The notes under the pieces are model-generated. The model did no database searches and was not told where the DNA came from. It saw nothing but the letters and a program-made list of their open reading frames with translations. Below, in pieces: positions 34,173-43,265 of a stretch of 64,000 nt of DNA. Source of the stretch: Candidatus Obscuribacter sp. (GTDB taxonomy: Bacteria > Cyanobacteriota > Vampirovibrionia > Obscuribacterales > Obscuribacteraceae). Positions within the stretch are counted from its first letter, which is position 1. Each line of letters begins with the position of its first letter. Position numbers and translations under genes: made by a program. The stretch spans positions 124,001-188,000 of the forward strand of contig JADYXR010000139.1 of NCBI GenBank assembly GCA_021772095.1, given 5' to 3'.

Positions 34173-35462
34173 TTATGGCTCACGATTTGTGACTTTGTTT
34201 GCTTCTCGCTCAGGAGATTGTGGTTGAGATTCAGTCCGCCCTTTCGCTGTTGAACTGAGATGGCGAGCTGATTCTGCGCGTTTTAACGCGGTGTCGTTTT
34301 GACCCGGGTCTGAATCGCCGGATTTGTTTTTGGAATCGCGAGGTTCTAACTTCGCTTTCAGCGCCGCTTCTTTCTTTTCCAACCGAGCCTTAGCGTACAG
34401 GCGCGCTTTCGCTTCAGTCAGATCGCGTTCTGATTCAATAATGATTGATTCGAAATATTCCAACGAGGTCTTTCGTTTTCTATTTATCTCTGCGCGTTTC
34501 TTCAGCATCTTAGGCAGCATGCCGATTCCCTTGCCCGTTCCAATCAACCACGGAACCAGCTGTCCACCACGTATGGTGACAACCGCGAGGTAAAACGCTT
34601 GCCAGTAAAATATATGAGGAAGAAATTTCAACAACAGCGGCATCGGAATATTTTTGACGATCGTATTGAAATTATTCTGAGCTGAGAGTTTTACCACCAT
34701 TGCGGAGTAGCCACTGCCTGTGGTGCCGCAGCCGAGGTGATAAACAATCGCGGTTGGAATGTAGAGGCACTTGTAGCCGGCACTCTGGGCGCGTAATCCC
34801 AGATCGACATCTTCCAGGTAGGCGAAGTAATCGTCGTCGAATAAACCGATATCGTCGAATAATTCTCTGCGGTACATCGCGGCACCACCGCATGCACCGA
34901 GGATGTAGCGCTGTGTGTCGAATCGCCCTTCGTCTTTTTCTTTGTGTCCGATTCGACCGGGCAGACCACCTCTGCGGTATCCGTCGCCCACGCCGTCTAA
35001 AATTGTTTGATCGTCATAGGCCAGCATCTTACAGCCCACAGAGCCAACTTCGGGATGTTCGTCCAGACCTTTGACCAGCTCTTCGACCCATAAAGGTTCG
35101 ATTATTGTGTCATTGTTTAAAAGCGCGATGTAACTTCCGGTGGCAGCCCTGATGCCGGCGTTGACCGCGGGGCTGAAGCCGGTGTTGACTTCGAATGTAA
35201 TCAGTTTTACTTCCGGATAATTGGTTTTTAAAAACTCTACCGAGCCATCGTGTGAGCCATTGTCGACGATTATTGTTTCAATCGACTTGTGTGTTTGTTT
35301 CCGAATGGAATCAAGACAATCGGCAAGATAATGCTTGCCGTTCCAGTTTGGAATTACGATGCTGATCAGTTTTTCTGAAGTCACTTTTTGCTCAGTTGAG
35401 ATCGCTTGTGGTGCGGTTGTGAGCGCGCTGGGAAATCTTGATTGCAAAATCCGATTTGGCAC
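34173..35462 (-). CDS. Family 2 glycosyltransferase
   Basis: A 429-residue GT2 enzyme, rhamnosyltransferase-like. The GT-A domain spans ~30-290: ISIVIPNWNGKHYL, IIVDNGSHDGS, the metal-binding D in LNNDTIIEP, ACGGAAMYRRELF and DDYFAYLEDVDLGLRA. The C-terminal ~130 residues are charged coiled-coil-like and low-complexity. A hydrophobic patch near 290-315 could rest on the membrane. It likely adds a sugar to a surface polysaccharide and is divergent from the GT4 gene at 35581. The start is GTG. Confidence 0.9.
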   Translation of the reverse strand: MPNRILQSRFPSALTTAPQAISTEQKVTSEKLISIVIPNWNGKHYLADCLDSIRKQTHKSIETIIVDNGSHDGSVEFLKTNYPEVKLITFEVNTGFSPAVNAGIRAATGSYIALLNNDTIIEPLWVEELVKGLDEHPEVGSVGCKMLAYDDQTILDGVGDGYRRGGLPGRIGHKEKDEGRFDTQRYILGACGGAAMYRRELFDDIGLFDDDYFAYLEDVDLGLRAQSAGYKCLYIPTAIVYHLGCGTTGSGYSAMVVKLSAQNNFNTIVKNIPMPLLLKFLPHIFYWQAFYLAVVTIRGGQLVPWLIGTGKGIGMLPKMLKKRAEINRKRKTSLEYFESIIIESERDLTEAKARLYAKARLEKKEAALKAKLEPRDSKNKSGDSDPGQNDTALKRAESARHLSSTAKGRTESQPQSPEREANKVTNREP

Positions 35463-35580
35463 GTGCGATTCGCTGTCTATTGTACGGTAAAAGATTCTTC
35501 TCAGATGAACTGCTTCCTGAGGGAGATATAATGGTTCCTCGCTTCCGCTTTACAGTGATAAAACAAGCGCCGGTACGATT

Positions 35581-36936
35581 ATGAGTTTCTCTTCACAGCA
35601 AAAAAAACATCGCAAAGTCATGCTCGTCACTCTGGAGCCGATTTCGCGATCCATGGCCGGGCCTGCCATTCGAGCGGTGGAGATGGCGAAGCAACTGGCA
35701 AAAGAGTTTTTCGTTACGGTTGTATCGCCTGTTCCGCAAGCCGCTGAAGACGAATTACCGCCGATCGAAGGCGTCAAGATCGTGACTGGTGCCAATCGAC
35801 ACGTGATGTATGAAGAGGCGCTCGCTAACGACGTTTTAATCATTCAATCGAACGTGCTGAGACCGTTTCCCAAGCTTTCCGAACTGGGAAAATTTCTGGT
35901 TGTCGATCTTTACGATCCTTATCTCTTTTCTGTTCTTGTTCAATATAAACATGAAAAAGTGGCAGGGGAAGCCAGTTATCGCTTGATGCACCAGGTTTTG
36001 GAAAAGCATATGCTCAAGTGTGATTTTGCAATATGCGCTTCAGAAACGCAGCGAGATTATTGGTTGGGGCGCTTCTGCTCAATGGGACGGCTGATGCCGG
36101 CGCTTTACGAGTTCGATCCGTCGCTTCGTAAATTAATTGATGTGGTGCCGTTTGGTCGAGAGCCCTCGGCGCCGCAACGCAACGGACCGGGGCTGCGCGA
36201 GGAATTCGCCGTGATTGGCGATGATGATCTGGTTTTGCTCTGGGGTGGTGGCATCTGGGATTGGTTCGACCCGCTGACGGTAATCGGAGCAGTCGCCAGA
36301 GCGCGAGAACGAGTGCCCAACCTGCGTCTGGTCTTTATGGGCTTGAAGTCGCCCAATCCTAAAGTGCCGATGATGAAGATGACTAAGGATGCAATCGAGC
36401 TTTCCGATAAGCTCGGTCTGACAGGCGCGAGCGTCTTCTTTAAGGAAGGCTGGATTCCGTATGAGAAGCGCGTCAATTATCTGCTTGATGCCGACGTGGC
36501 TGTTTCTGCGCATTTCGATTTGCCGGAGACGCGTTATTCGTTTCGTACTCGCATACTCGACTATCTCTGGTGCGGGCTGCCTGTGCTGAGTACCGGTGGC
36601 GATCCGCTTTCCGACATGATTGACCGCGCTGGAGCCGGCGTGGCTCTACCGTATAAAGATGAGAATGCCTGGAGCGACGCGATTGTGCGGATGGCTTTTG
36701 ATAAGGCGTTTCGGCAGGGGTGTTCTGAGCAGTCGACCAAACTATCTAATGAATTCACCTGGGACAGGACTTGTAAAGCGCTTGTTGACTATTGTCGACA
36801 ACCTTATCAGCTGCCGCAGCATGTAAAGGTGACCATGCCGTCCGTGATAGAACGGGCTCGCGCGGTCTATGCTCGGGGCGGAGGCGAACTGGTTATGAAG
36901 CGATCGCGCGAAATAATTTCAGACTTGTTCGGCTAA
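35581..36936 (+). CDS. Family 4-type glycosyltransferase (GT-B fold)
   Basis: A 451-residue GT-B protein. The N-terminal lobe begins KVMLVTLEPISRSMAGPAIRA and includes FLVVDLYDPYLFS. The C-terminal nucleotide-sugar lobe contains LLWGGGIWDWFDPLTVI, LVFMGLKSPNP, a VFFKEGWIPYEKR loop and YLWCGLPVLSTGGD, the usual position of the donor-binding helix. There is no signal or clear membrane segment. With the divergent GT2 gene it forms a small surface-glycan locus. The acceptor is unknown. Confidence 0.88.
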   Translation: MSFSSQQKKHRKVMLVTLEPISRSMAGPAIRAVEMAKQLAKEFFVTVVSPVPQAAEDELPPIEGVKIVTGANRHVMYEEALANDVLIIQSNVLRPFPKLSELGKFLVVDLYDPYLFSVLVQYKHEKVAGEASYRLMHQVLEKHMLKCDFAICASETQRDYWLGRFCSMGRLMPALYEFDPSLRKLIDVVPFGREPSAPQRNGPGLREEFAVIGDDDLVLLWGGGIWDWFDPLTVIGAVARARERVPNLRLVFMGLKSPNPKVPMMKMTKDAIELSDKLGLTGASVFFKEGWIPYEKRVNYLLDADVAVSAHFDLPETRYSFRTRILDYLWCGLPVLSTGGDPLSDMIDRAGAGVALPYKDENAWSDAIVRMAFDKAFRQGCSEQSTKLSNEFTWDRTCKALVDYCRQPYQLPQHVKVTMPSVIERARAVYARGGGELVMKRSREIISDLFG

Positions 36937-36948
36937 CTATATATACTT

Positions 36949-37887
36949 GTGCATCAGATGGCTGAAGAACGTAAATCGGGAAAATCAAGGGCGCGGTCGC
37001 AAAGCGACGCGCGACGTGGGATTCAAGACGAAAACTTTCTTGATTTTCAGATTGATGTGGCTAGCGATGCGGTCAACAGGCTGTGGAAGAATTCTAAAAA
37101 GCTGAACAAACCCAAGGGTAAAGGCAAAGGCAAAGGCAAGGGCAAAGGCAAAGCTGGCAAGGCTGTCCACGACATGCGCATTGCTTTCCGGCGCTGGTAC
37201 TCGGTTTGGAACATTCTTTCGCGTGAAGGTTTTGAATCTAAATCGTTTAAAAAGAAGATTGGAGCCGATCTTAAGAAGGCTTACAAACTTTTGGGCGCCG
37301 TGCGGGACTGGGACGTCAATCTCAACACCGGTAAAGAGTACGGTGTGCCTGAGCAGGTGCTGGCAAAGTGGCAGCACGAGCGCAACCGGGTGGAGGAAGA
37401 AACTTCCGCTGGTGTGGAACGGCTGAATCTGCCGCAGATCATAAGAAAGCTGAGCAAGTATTTGAAAGCCAGAAGCGCGAAATTGCGCCGGAGGTATGCT
37501 CATGATGGGCGTTACAACCTGCGACCGCGCGAAGCCGTCGAAGCTTATTTGATTGAAACCGAGGTCAGAACCCGAGATCTGGCTCTGCAAGCCGGCACGC
37601 TCGAGGAATTGCACGCGCTCAGGCTCAGTATCAAGGCGTGGCGCTACATTCTGGTTGAGTTTTTCGGGTATTCATCCGCCCCTCTGGTCGAAGCTCAGGG
37701 ATTACTCGGACAGATTAATGATCTGGAACGTGTTCGAATCCTTCTAGAGGCTGCAGATGAGCCAATGGTGGGCAGAACCATGGATAATATAGTTGGCAAG
37801 CAGCAAGAACTGATTTCAAGCCTGGATCAGATCAAATTGACTCTGCCGTTCGGATTGCGTCCGGCCGAGACTGTTTCCAACGATTAA
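36949..37887 (+). CDS. CHAD-domain protein
   Basis: A 312-residue basic, helical protein. CHAD domain features are VHDMRIAFRRWYSVWNIL (conserved H and R residues), LLGAVRDWDVNL and ELHALRLSIKAWRYILVEFF. CHAD domains bind polyphosphate. A six-fold Gly-Lys run (near residues 53-66) precedes the domain and is coded by a 6-bp repeat. It begins 12 bp after the glycosyltransferase stop, so it is probably in the same operon. GTG 36949 or ATG 36958 is the start. Polyphosphate binding would fit a polyphosphate-accumulating organism (inference). Confidence 0.88.
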   Translation: MHQMAEERKSGKSRARSQSDARRGIQDENFLDFQIDVASDAVNRLWKNSKKLNKPKGKGKGKGKGKGKAGKAVHDMRIAFRRWYSVWNILSREGFESKSFKKKIGADLKKAYKLLGAVRDWDVNLNTGKEYGVPEQVLAKWQHERNRVEEETSAGVERLNLPQIIRKLSKYLKARSAKLRRRYAHDGRYNLRPREAVEAYLIETEVRTRDLALQAGTLEELHALRLSIKAWRYILVEFFGYSSAPLVEAQGLLGQINDLERVRILLEAADEPMVGRTMDNIVGKQQELISSLDQIKLTLPFGLRPAETVSND

Positions 37888-38036
37888 GCCGGCGATCGGG
37901 CGCTCCTGATCTAAATTGATAAGTTATCTTGAATGTCCCGCACTAACACAGTCTCTCCGTTAAAATGGAAGTCTAAGAAAGTGCATCTCACTTGTCATCC
38001 GTCGCAACGACCATTACGCAGCCGGGGTTAGCGTTC

Positions 38037-39110
38037 ATGCCCAAACAAACGAAAGTCCTAATCCTTGGATCCGGTGCAGCTGGTCTGACAGCGGCTATCT
38101 ACGCGGCTCGAGCCAATCTCGCGCCCCTTGTTATCGAAGGCTTGCAGTCCGGTGGTCAACTGACCATCACGACTGACGTCGAAAACTATCCCGGCTTTCC
38201 TGATGGAATCCTGGGTCCGGATTTGATGACAAGGATGCACAAACAAGCCGAGCGATTCGGCACAGAGTTTATTTACGACAACGCTGAATACGTCGATTTG
38301 ACGCAAAGACCGTTTGTCGTCAAGACGAGCGAACAAGAAGTTCGGGCGCAGACGCTGATTATCGCGACTGGCGCGTCGGCTAAATTGCTCGGATTGGAAT
38401 CGGAAAGCAAGCTCATGGGTCACGGCGTCTCTGCTTGTGCCACTTGCGACGGTTTCTTCTTCAGGGACAAGGAAGTATTTGTGGTTGGCGGCGGCGACAC
38501 GGCTATCGAAGAAGCGATGTTCCTGACCCGTTTTGCCACTAAAGTCACCCTGGTTCACAGACGCGAAACCTTCCGTGCATCAGCGATCATGGTCGATCGC
38601 ATGAGACGCAACGAAAAAATTCACTACTTGCTCAACTGCACAGTCGAAGACATTGGAGACGTGGCAGCAGGCGAAGTAACCTGGATTCGCGTCAAGAACA
38701 TCAAGACCGGCGAAGTTAGCCAACATGCGGCCGATGGAGTGTTCATCGCAATCGGACACCAACCAAGCACCGATTTGTTCAAAGACAAACTCGAACTGAA
38801 TGAGTCCGGCTACATCGTCACCAACTATGAAGGCAGTGTGCTGACCAAGATCAAAGGTGTGTTCGCTTCAGGCGATTGCATCGACCACACATATCGACAA
38901 GCGGTCACGGCTGCAGGATCGGGATGCCGAGCGGCTCTTGAAGCGCAGTGGTTGCTTGAAACCGAAGAGAACGAGCTTGAAGAAAGCGCGCATCAACCTC
39001 AGAAGGAAGAAATGGACACTTCGGCCGAGGCCGCCAAAGAAAAACAAGACGGCAAATCGGCTAAAGCTCAACAGCCGGAGCCGGTCGGTAAAAGCCAAGG
39101 ATGCTGCTAA
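38037..39110 (+). CDS. trxB: Thioredoxin reductase with charged tail ending in Cys-Cys
   Basis: A low-molecular-weight, FAD/NADPH-dependent thioredoxin reductase. The FAD motif is LGSGAAGLTAAIYAARA, the redox pair CATC is at 134-137 (as in E. coli), the NADPH motif is VGGGDTAIEEA, and the FAD-binding end reads GVFASGDC. The ATG at 38037 aligns the protein with known members; a TTG 45 bp upstream is possible. After ~310 residues comes a ~48-residue Glu/Lys/Ala-rich tail ending Q-G-C-C. It is first in a tight five-gene run and its last 10 bp overlap the next gene. Confidence 0.94.
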   Translation: MPKQTKVLILGSGAAGLTAAIYAARANLAPLVIEGLQSGGQLTITTDVENYPGFPDGILGPDLMTRMHKQAERFGTEFIYDNAEYVDLTQRPFVVKTSEQEVRAQTLIIATGASAKLLGLESESKLMGHGVSACATCDGFFFRDKEVFVVGGGDTAIEEAMFLTRFATKVTLVHRRETFRASAIMVDRMRRNEKIHYLLNCTVEDIGDVAAGEVTWIRVKNIKTGEVSQHAADGVFIAIGHQPSTDLFKDKLELNESGYIVTNYEGSVLTKIKGVFASGDCIDHTYRQAVTAAGSGCRAALEAQWLLETEENELEESAHQPQKEEMDTSAEAAKEKQDGKSAKAQQPEPVGKSQGCC

Positions 39111-39841
39111 ACAACGTAACTGATAAAGGCGCTGGGTATCTTCAAAATCTGGCATTCTCGCACGCATGCGCGAGTCACGACCTTTTTCATCGTTTAAACA
39201 AAGCGGATAAACAACCCATCTCGGCTACCCAGGCGGTGGCTTTGCTGGTCAATTATGACGCGCATGCTGGTTTGTTGCGACGGCTTTTGCTCAAAGCGGC
39301 AGCCTATATGCCGGAAGCGGCGGTCGGCTATGTGCTTGAGAATGTGCGCAACGAATATGGCAATGGCGATTATTCTTTGTGCCACCAGGGGCAGTTGCGC
39401 GATGTGATTGAACGAGTGAAAAGACTCGGCAATCTCAATTGCAACACGGATGATATGCCTGTGAGAAAGGGCGTCAAGACTTACATTCGCGATGTTGTCG
39501 ATTACTATCACCCGCATGCCGATCATCTAGAAATTCCTGACGGCATGTATGGCCCTGCCATTACTGCCGGTGCCATCACCGCGACGGAATTGATGGCGCT
39601 CGAGGAATTCAAGGCCATGCAAGTGGCATTCAAAAACTTCGAACTGGACTACCATCCATGGTTCGACCACGTAAATGTCGAATGCGATCATGGCGACGAA
39701 GCGTTGGCGTTAGCCCAACACTTTATTGAAAATTACGACGCGACCGCTTCTGTTGAATATGGCTTCAACAAGACGCTGGAAGCGAACGTGCATCTCTACG
39801 ATGGATTGCTGGAAGCGATAACAGCATACGAGGAGACTTAA
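39101..39841 (+). CDS. Haem-oxygenase-fold (diiron-type) protein
   Basis: A 246-residue, all-helical, His/Glu-rich protein. [19 protein letters not shown] and [19 protein letters not shown] look like the E...H and H-x-x-x-E-x-D-x-H metal-ligand helices of haem-oxygenase-like diiron proteins (CADD/UndA/iron-containing redox enzyme group). The ATG overlaps the trxB stop by 10 bp, implying translational coupling, and the next gene starts one base after its stop. Being next to a thioredoxin reductase suggests a redox or oxygen-dependent reaction. The substrate is unknown, and the family call rests on motif appearance only. Confidence 0.65.
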   Translation: MLLNNVTDKGAGYLQNLAFSHACASHDLFHRLNKADKQPISATQAVALLVNYDAHAGLLRRLLLKAAAYMPEAAVGYVLENVRNEYGNGDYSLCHQGQLRDVIERVKRLGNLNCNTDDMPVRKGVKTYIRDVVDYYHPHADHLEIPDGMYGPAITAGAITATELMALEEFKAMQVAFKNFELDYHPWFDHVNVECDHGDEALALAQHFIENYDATASVEYGFNKTLEANVHLYDGLLEAITAYEET

Positions 39842-39842
39842 T

Positions 39843-41975
39843 ATGGCAGCAATCGGTTCCACTGAAACTCGGCGCGGTACGCCCAACAGGCTGATTAACG
39901 AAACCAGCACCTACCTTCTTCAACACGCTCACAATCCGGTTGATTGGTATCCGTGGGGCAAAGAGGCTCTCGACCGGGCCAAGAAAGAAGAGCGTCCGAT
40001 TTTGTTGTCGGTCGGCTACGCTGCTTGCCACTGGTGTCACGTCATGGAGCATGAGTCATTCGAGAACGAAGACACTGCTGCAATGATGAACTCGCACTTC
40101 ATCAATATCAAGGTCGATCGCGAAGAACGCACTGATATCGACGAGATCTATATGAAAGCGGTTCAGCTAATGACCGGGCACGGCGGCTGGCCGATGACTG
40201 TTTTTCTAACGCCTGAGTTGAAACCGTTTTTTGCCGGTACATATTTCCCACCCGTCGATAAGCACGGCATGCCGTCTTTTCAGCGCGTGCTTCTGGGCAT
40301 CCATACCGCCTGGAAAGACCGTCGCGATGAGGTTTTTGAAAGCGCTGCCGACATAACCGACCATTTGAAAAAACTGGAAATCGGAATTGGATCTGATACA
40401 TCCGACAGCGAAGATGCCGATACGATTTTGCGAATGGACACCATCGCCGGTGCCATCGGTCGACTGATGTCACGCTTCGATTCGAAATGGGGCGGGTTTG
40501 GTGGGGCGCCGAAATTCCCTCATACGTTCAGTCTGATGCTGGCGATGCGCTACGCAATTAGAAGCACGGAAACGAAAGCCAGCGATCGTTTGGAATGCAA
40601 ACAGATGGTTGTCACCACGCTGGAACGCATGGGCATGGGCGGAATTCACGACCAACTGGCAGGCGGCTTTGCTCGCTACTCCGTCGATCGGCAGTGGTTG
40701 ATTCCTCACTTTGAAAAGATGCTCTACGACAATGCGCTGCTGTGTTCCACTTACTTCGACGCTTTTCTACTCACAGGACGCGAGTACTTCAAAGATGTGG
40801 CTGAGGGCATTCTGCAATTTGCCGCTAATGAATTGCGCACCGAGGATGGTGCATTCTATTCCAGTCTCGATGCCGATAGCGAAGGCGAAGAAGGAAAATT
40901 CTACGTCTGGACTCCGGACCAAATTAGAGAAGTCGTCGGCGATAAAGACGCTGACTGGCTTTTGAATATCTACAATGTGACTGACGCCGGCAATTTCGAA
41001 CATGGCACCAGCGCTCTCAACTTCAAAAAGACGCCGGAAGAAGTGGCCAAAGAAAACAACATTTCCTACGAAGAGTTGGTCCAGCGGCTTGAACCTTTGA
41101 AAGCGAAACTACTGGCCAAGCGTGCTGAGCGCATTCGTCCGGGTCGTGATGAAAAGGTTCTGACGAGCTGGAACAGCTTGATGATCTCGGCGTACGTCGA
41201 CGGCTATCGCGTCACGCACAAAAAAGAATATCTCGACGAAGCCAGAACTGCCGCTAATTTTATTTTCGAAAACCTGATGGTGAATGGAAAGCTGCTTCGC
41301 ACCTGGGGTCAAGGCAAGGCCAAGCTGGATGGCTACCTCGACGATTATTCTTACTTCGCTCAAGCGCTTCTCGATCTTGCCGGCGTCGATGCCGATCCGC
41401 GCTGGTTTAACACCGCAGTTTCGTTGACCGATCATATGCTCGCCCACTTCTGGGACAAGGAAAACGGCGGACTTTATTACACCAGCGATTCGCATGAAGA
41501 GCTGATTGTCAGACCAAAAAATCATTTCGATGGTTCTGTACCTTCCGGTGCGTCTGTTGCGTTAATGAACTTGTTGCGTATTGAGAAATTGACCGGCAAA
41601 GATTCATACGGCAAGTCGGCTAAAACTATTTTGAGACTCTATGGCGACTATCTGATGAAGGCGCCAAGCGAGTTTGCAAACAGCCTCTGTGCGCTCGACT
41701 TCAGCTTGCATCAGATCAAGGAAATCGTCGTTGTTCACGAACCAGGCGATCAAAAACATACGGAGCTCTTGTTCGCGTTGAATGAAAGTTACGACCCGGA
41801 CAAAGTTGTAATTGTCGCTGACAGCAAATCGGTTGCCAACTTCAACAGCCCGCTGACCAGAGACCGTGTGGCTGTGGATGGGAAACCAACCGTCTACATC
41901 TGTGAAAATTACACCTGCAAGCAACCAATTGTTGACGTCGAAGAATTGCGGACGGCGCTTAAGAAGGAAAAGTAA
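39843..41975 (+). CDS. yyaL: Thioredoxin-domain protein YyaL (DUF255 / SSP411-like)
   Basis: A 710-residue protein. The N-terminal DUF255 thioredoxin-like domain (~1-170) carries [10 protein letters not shown] and the redox pair C62-x-x-C65 in [13 protein letters not shown], then [12 protein letters not shown]. The remainder is an alpha/alpha-toroid resembling six-hairpin glycosidases or N-acylglucosamine epimerases ([36 protein letters not shown]). The biochemical role of the family is not settled. AGGAG lies within the end of the previous gene. It sits in the trxB-proA operon. Confidence 0.93.
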   Translation: MAAIGSTETRRGTPNRLINETSTYLLQHAHNPVDWYPWGKEALDRAKKEERPILLSVGYAACHWCHVMEHESFENEDTAAMMNSHFINIKVDREERTDIDEIYMKAVQLMTGHGGWPMTVFLTPELKPFFAGTYFPPVDKHGMPSFQRVLLGIHTAWKDRRDEVFESAADITDHLKKLEIGIGSDTSDSEDADTILRMDTIAGAIGRLMSRFDSKWGGFGGAPKFPHTFSLMLAMRYAIRSTETKASDRLECKQMVVTTLERMGMGGIHDQLAGGFARYSVDRQWLIPHFEKMLYDNALLCSTYFDAFLLTGREYFKDVAEGILQFAANELRTEDGAFYSSLDADSEGEEGKFYVWTPDQIREVVGDKDADWLLNIYNVTDAGNFEHGTSALNFKKTPEEVAKENNISYEELVQRLEPLKAKLLAKRAERIRPGRDEKVLTSWNSLMISAYVDGYRVTHKKEYLDEARTAANFIFENLMVNGKLLRTWGQGKAKLDGYLDDYSYFAQALLDLAGVDADPRWFNTAVSLTDHMLAHFWDKENGGLYYTSDSHEELIVRPKNHFDGSVPSGASVALMNLLRIEKLTGKDSYGKSAKTILRLYGDYLMKAPSEFANSLCALDFSLHQIKEIVVVHEPGDQKHTELLFALNESYDPDKVVIVADSKSVANFNSPLTRDRVAVDGKPTVYICENYTCKQPIVDVEELRTALKKEK

Positions 41976-41981
41976 ATCTCC

Positions 41982-43259
41982 ATGACAAGCGAAAGCACCG
42001 AACGACAAAAGGTTTTAAAAGATTCAAAACGAGTGGTTGTGAAACTCGGAACCGCGGTTCTCATGCGGGATGAAGGTGGAGTCGCTCTCAGTCGTTTCTA
42101 TTCTTTCGTGGAAGGTATTGCGGATCTGATCAAGGACGGCAAAGAAGTTTTGCTAGTCACTTCCGGAGCGATCGGTCTTGGCGTAAAGAGATTGAACCTG
42201 GAAAAGCGTCCAAAAGAGTTGCCGTTGAAACAGGCATGCGCAGCGGTTGGACAGGGTCTGCTCATGTCGATGTATGCCGATGCATTTGAGAAATTGGGAA
42301 TTACGACTGCTCAAGTTTTGCTCACTGAAGATGATTTCAATAATCGAAAAAGATATTTGAATCTGCGCAGCACGATTGCTGAATTGATCAGCTTGAAAGT
42401 TTTGCCGATTATCAATGAAAACGATACCGTCTCGACCGTAGAGCTCGAGGCGATTGCAGCAAACCAACAGCGCAAGGTTAACTTCGGCGACAACGACAAA
42501 TTGTCGGCGCTGGTAGCCAGCAAAATGGACGCCGACATTTTGATGATTCTGACCGACGTCGAAGGTTTGTACACCGCCGATCCGAAAACAAACGCCGACG
42601 CTGTTCTTGTACCGCTGGTCAGGGACATGTCGGATCTAATTGCCGATGAGTCGCAAGCGAAAGATGGCGAAGTCGATGGAAACGATGATTCGGCAGTCTC
42701 TACCGCTGATAAAAATGAGGCGAAGAAAAGGAGCTTTCCGTCTTCGAATGCCAAGACTGCTGCTGCAACTGCAGGCAGAGGCGGGATCAAAACGAAACTG
42801 GAAGCCGCCAGGGTTGCCACGCAAGCCGGATGCGCCTGCATTATTGCCGGAGGCAAACAGCAAAATGCGATCAGTCGCGTTTTTGGCGGTGAAGAATTAG
42901 GAACGCTATTTTTGCCGAATAGAACGATGGGCGGCAAGCTCAGATGGATTGCTTACGCGACCACCGTTAACGCTTCCATTGGAGTCAATGATGGCGCCAT
43001 GGATGCTCTGTTGAAACGCAAAGCAAGTTTGCTTGGCGCCGGCGTCACCGATGTGAATGGTGTTTTCAAACGCGGCGATGTCGTCAGCATCGTCGATCCT
43101 TCAGGTCGTGAGTTTGCGCGGGGTATAGTAAATTACAATAGTGATGAGACTCGACTTCTTTCAGGAAAGAAATCGGATGAAATCGATCTCGTCGTTGCGA
43201 ACCGTAATTATGATGCCATCGTTACGCGCGACAACCTGGCAATTTTAGCTAAAGAGTAG
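41982..43259 (+). CDS. proB: Glutamate 5-kinase with acidic insertion
   Basis: First enzyme of proline synthesis: phosphorylates the gamma-carboxyl of glutamate. The amino-acid kinase domain has VVKLGTAVL, VTSGAIGLGVKRL, INENDTV, FGDNDKLSALVA and LTDVEGLYTADP. A C-terminal PUA domain (about 330-420) follows. Residues ~219-268 contain an Asp/Ser/Lys-rich insertion of about 30 residues just before the usual GTGGM-TK-like loop (here GRGGIKTKLEAA). The insertion lies in the region near the active-site cover and may alter regulation. Six bases separate it from proA. Confidence 0.95.
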   Translation: MTSESTERQKVLKDSKRVVVKLGTAVLMRDEGGVALSRFYSFVEGIADLIKDGKEVLLVTSGAIGLGVKRLNLEKRPKELPLKQACAAVGQGLLMSMYADAFEKLGITTAQVLLTEDDFNNRKRYLNLRSTIAELISLKVLPIINENDTVSTVELEAIAANQQRKVNFGDNDKLSALVASKMDADILMILTDVEGLYTADPKTNADAVLVPLVRDMSDLIADESQAKDGEVDGNDDSAVSTADKNEAKKRSFPSSNAKTAAATAGRGGIKTKLEAARVATQAGCACIIAGGKQQNAISRVFGGEELGTLFLPNRTMGGKLRWIAYATTVNASIGVNDGAMDALLKRKASLLGAGVTDVNGVFKRGDVVSIVDPSGREFARGIVNYNSDETRLLSGKKSDEIDLVVANRNYDAIVTRDNLAILAKE

Positions 43260-43265
43260 GAACGT

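Noticed and set aside
39100..39110. TrxB C-terminal Cys-Cys as a selenocysteine site
   Set aside because: The last codons are TGC TGC TAA; no TGA is present.
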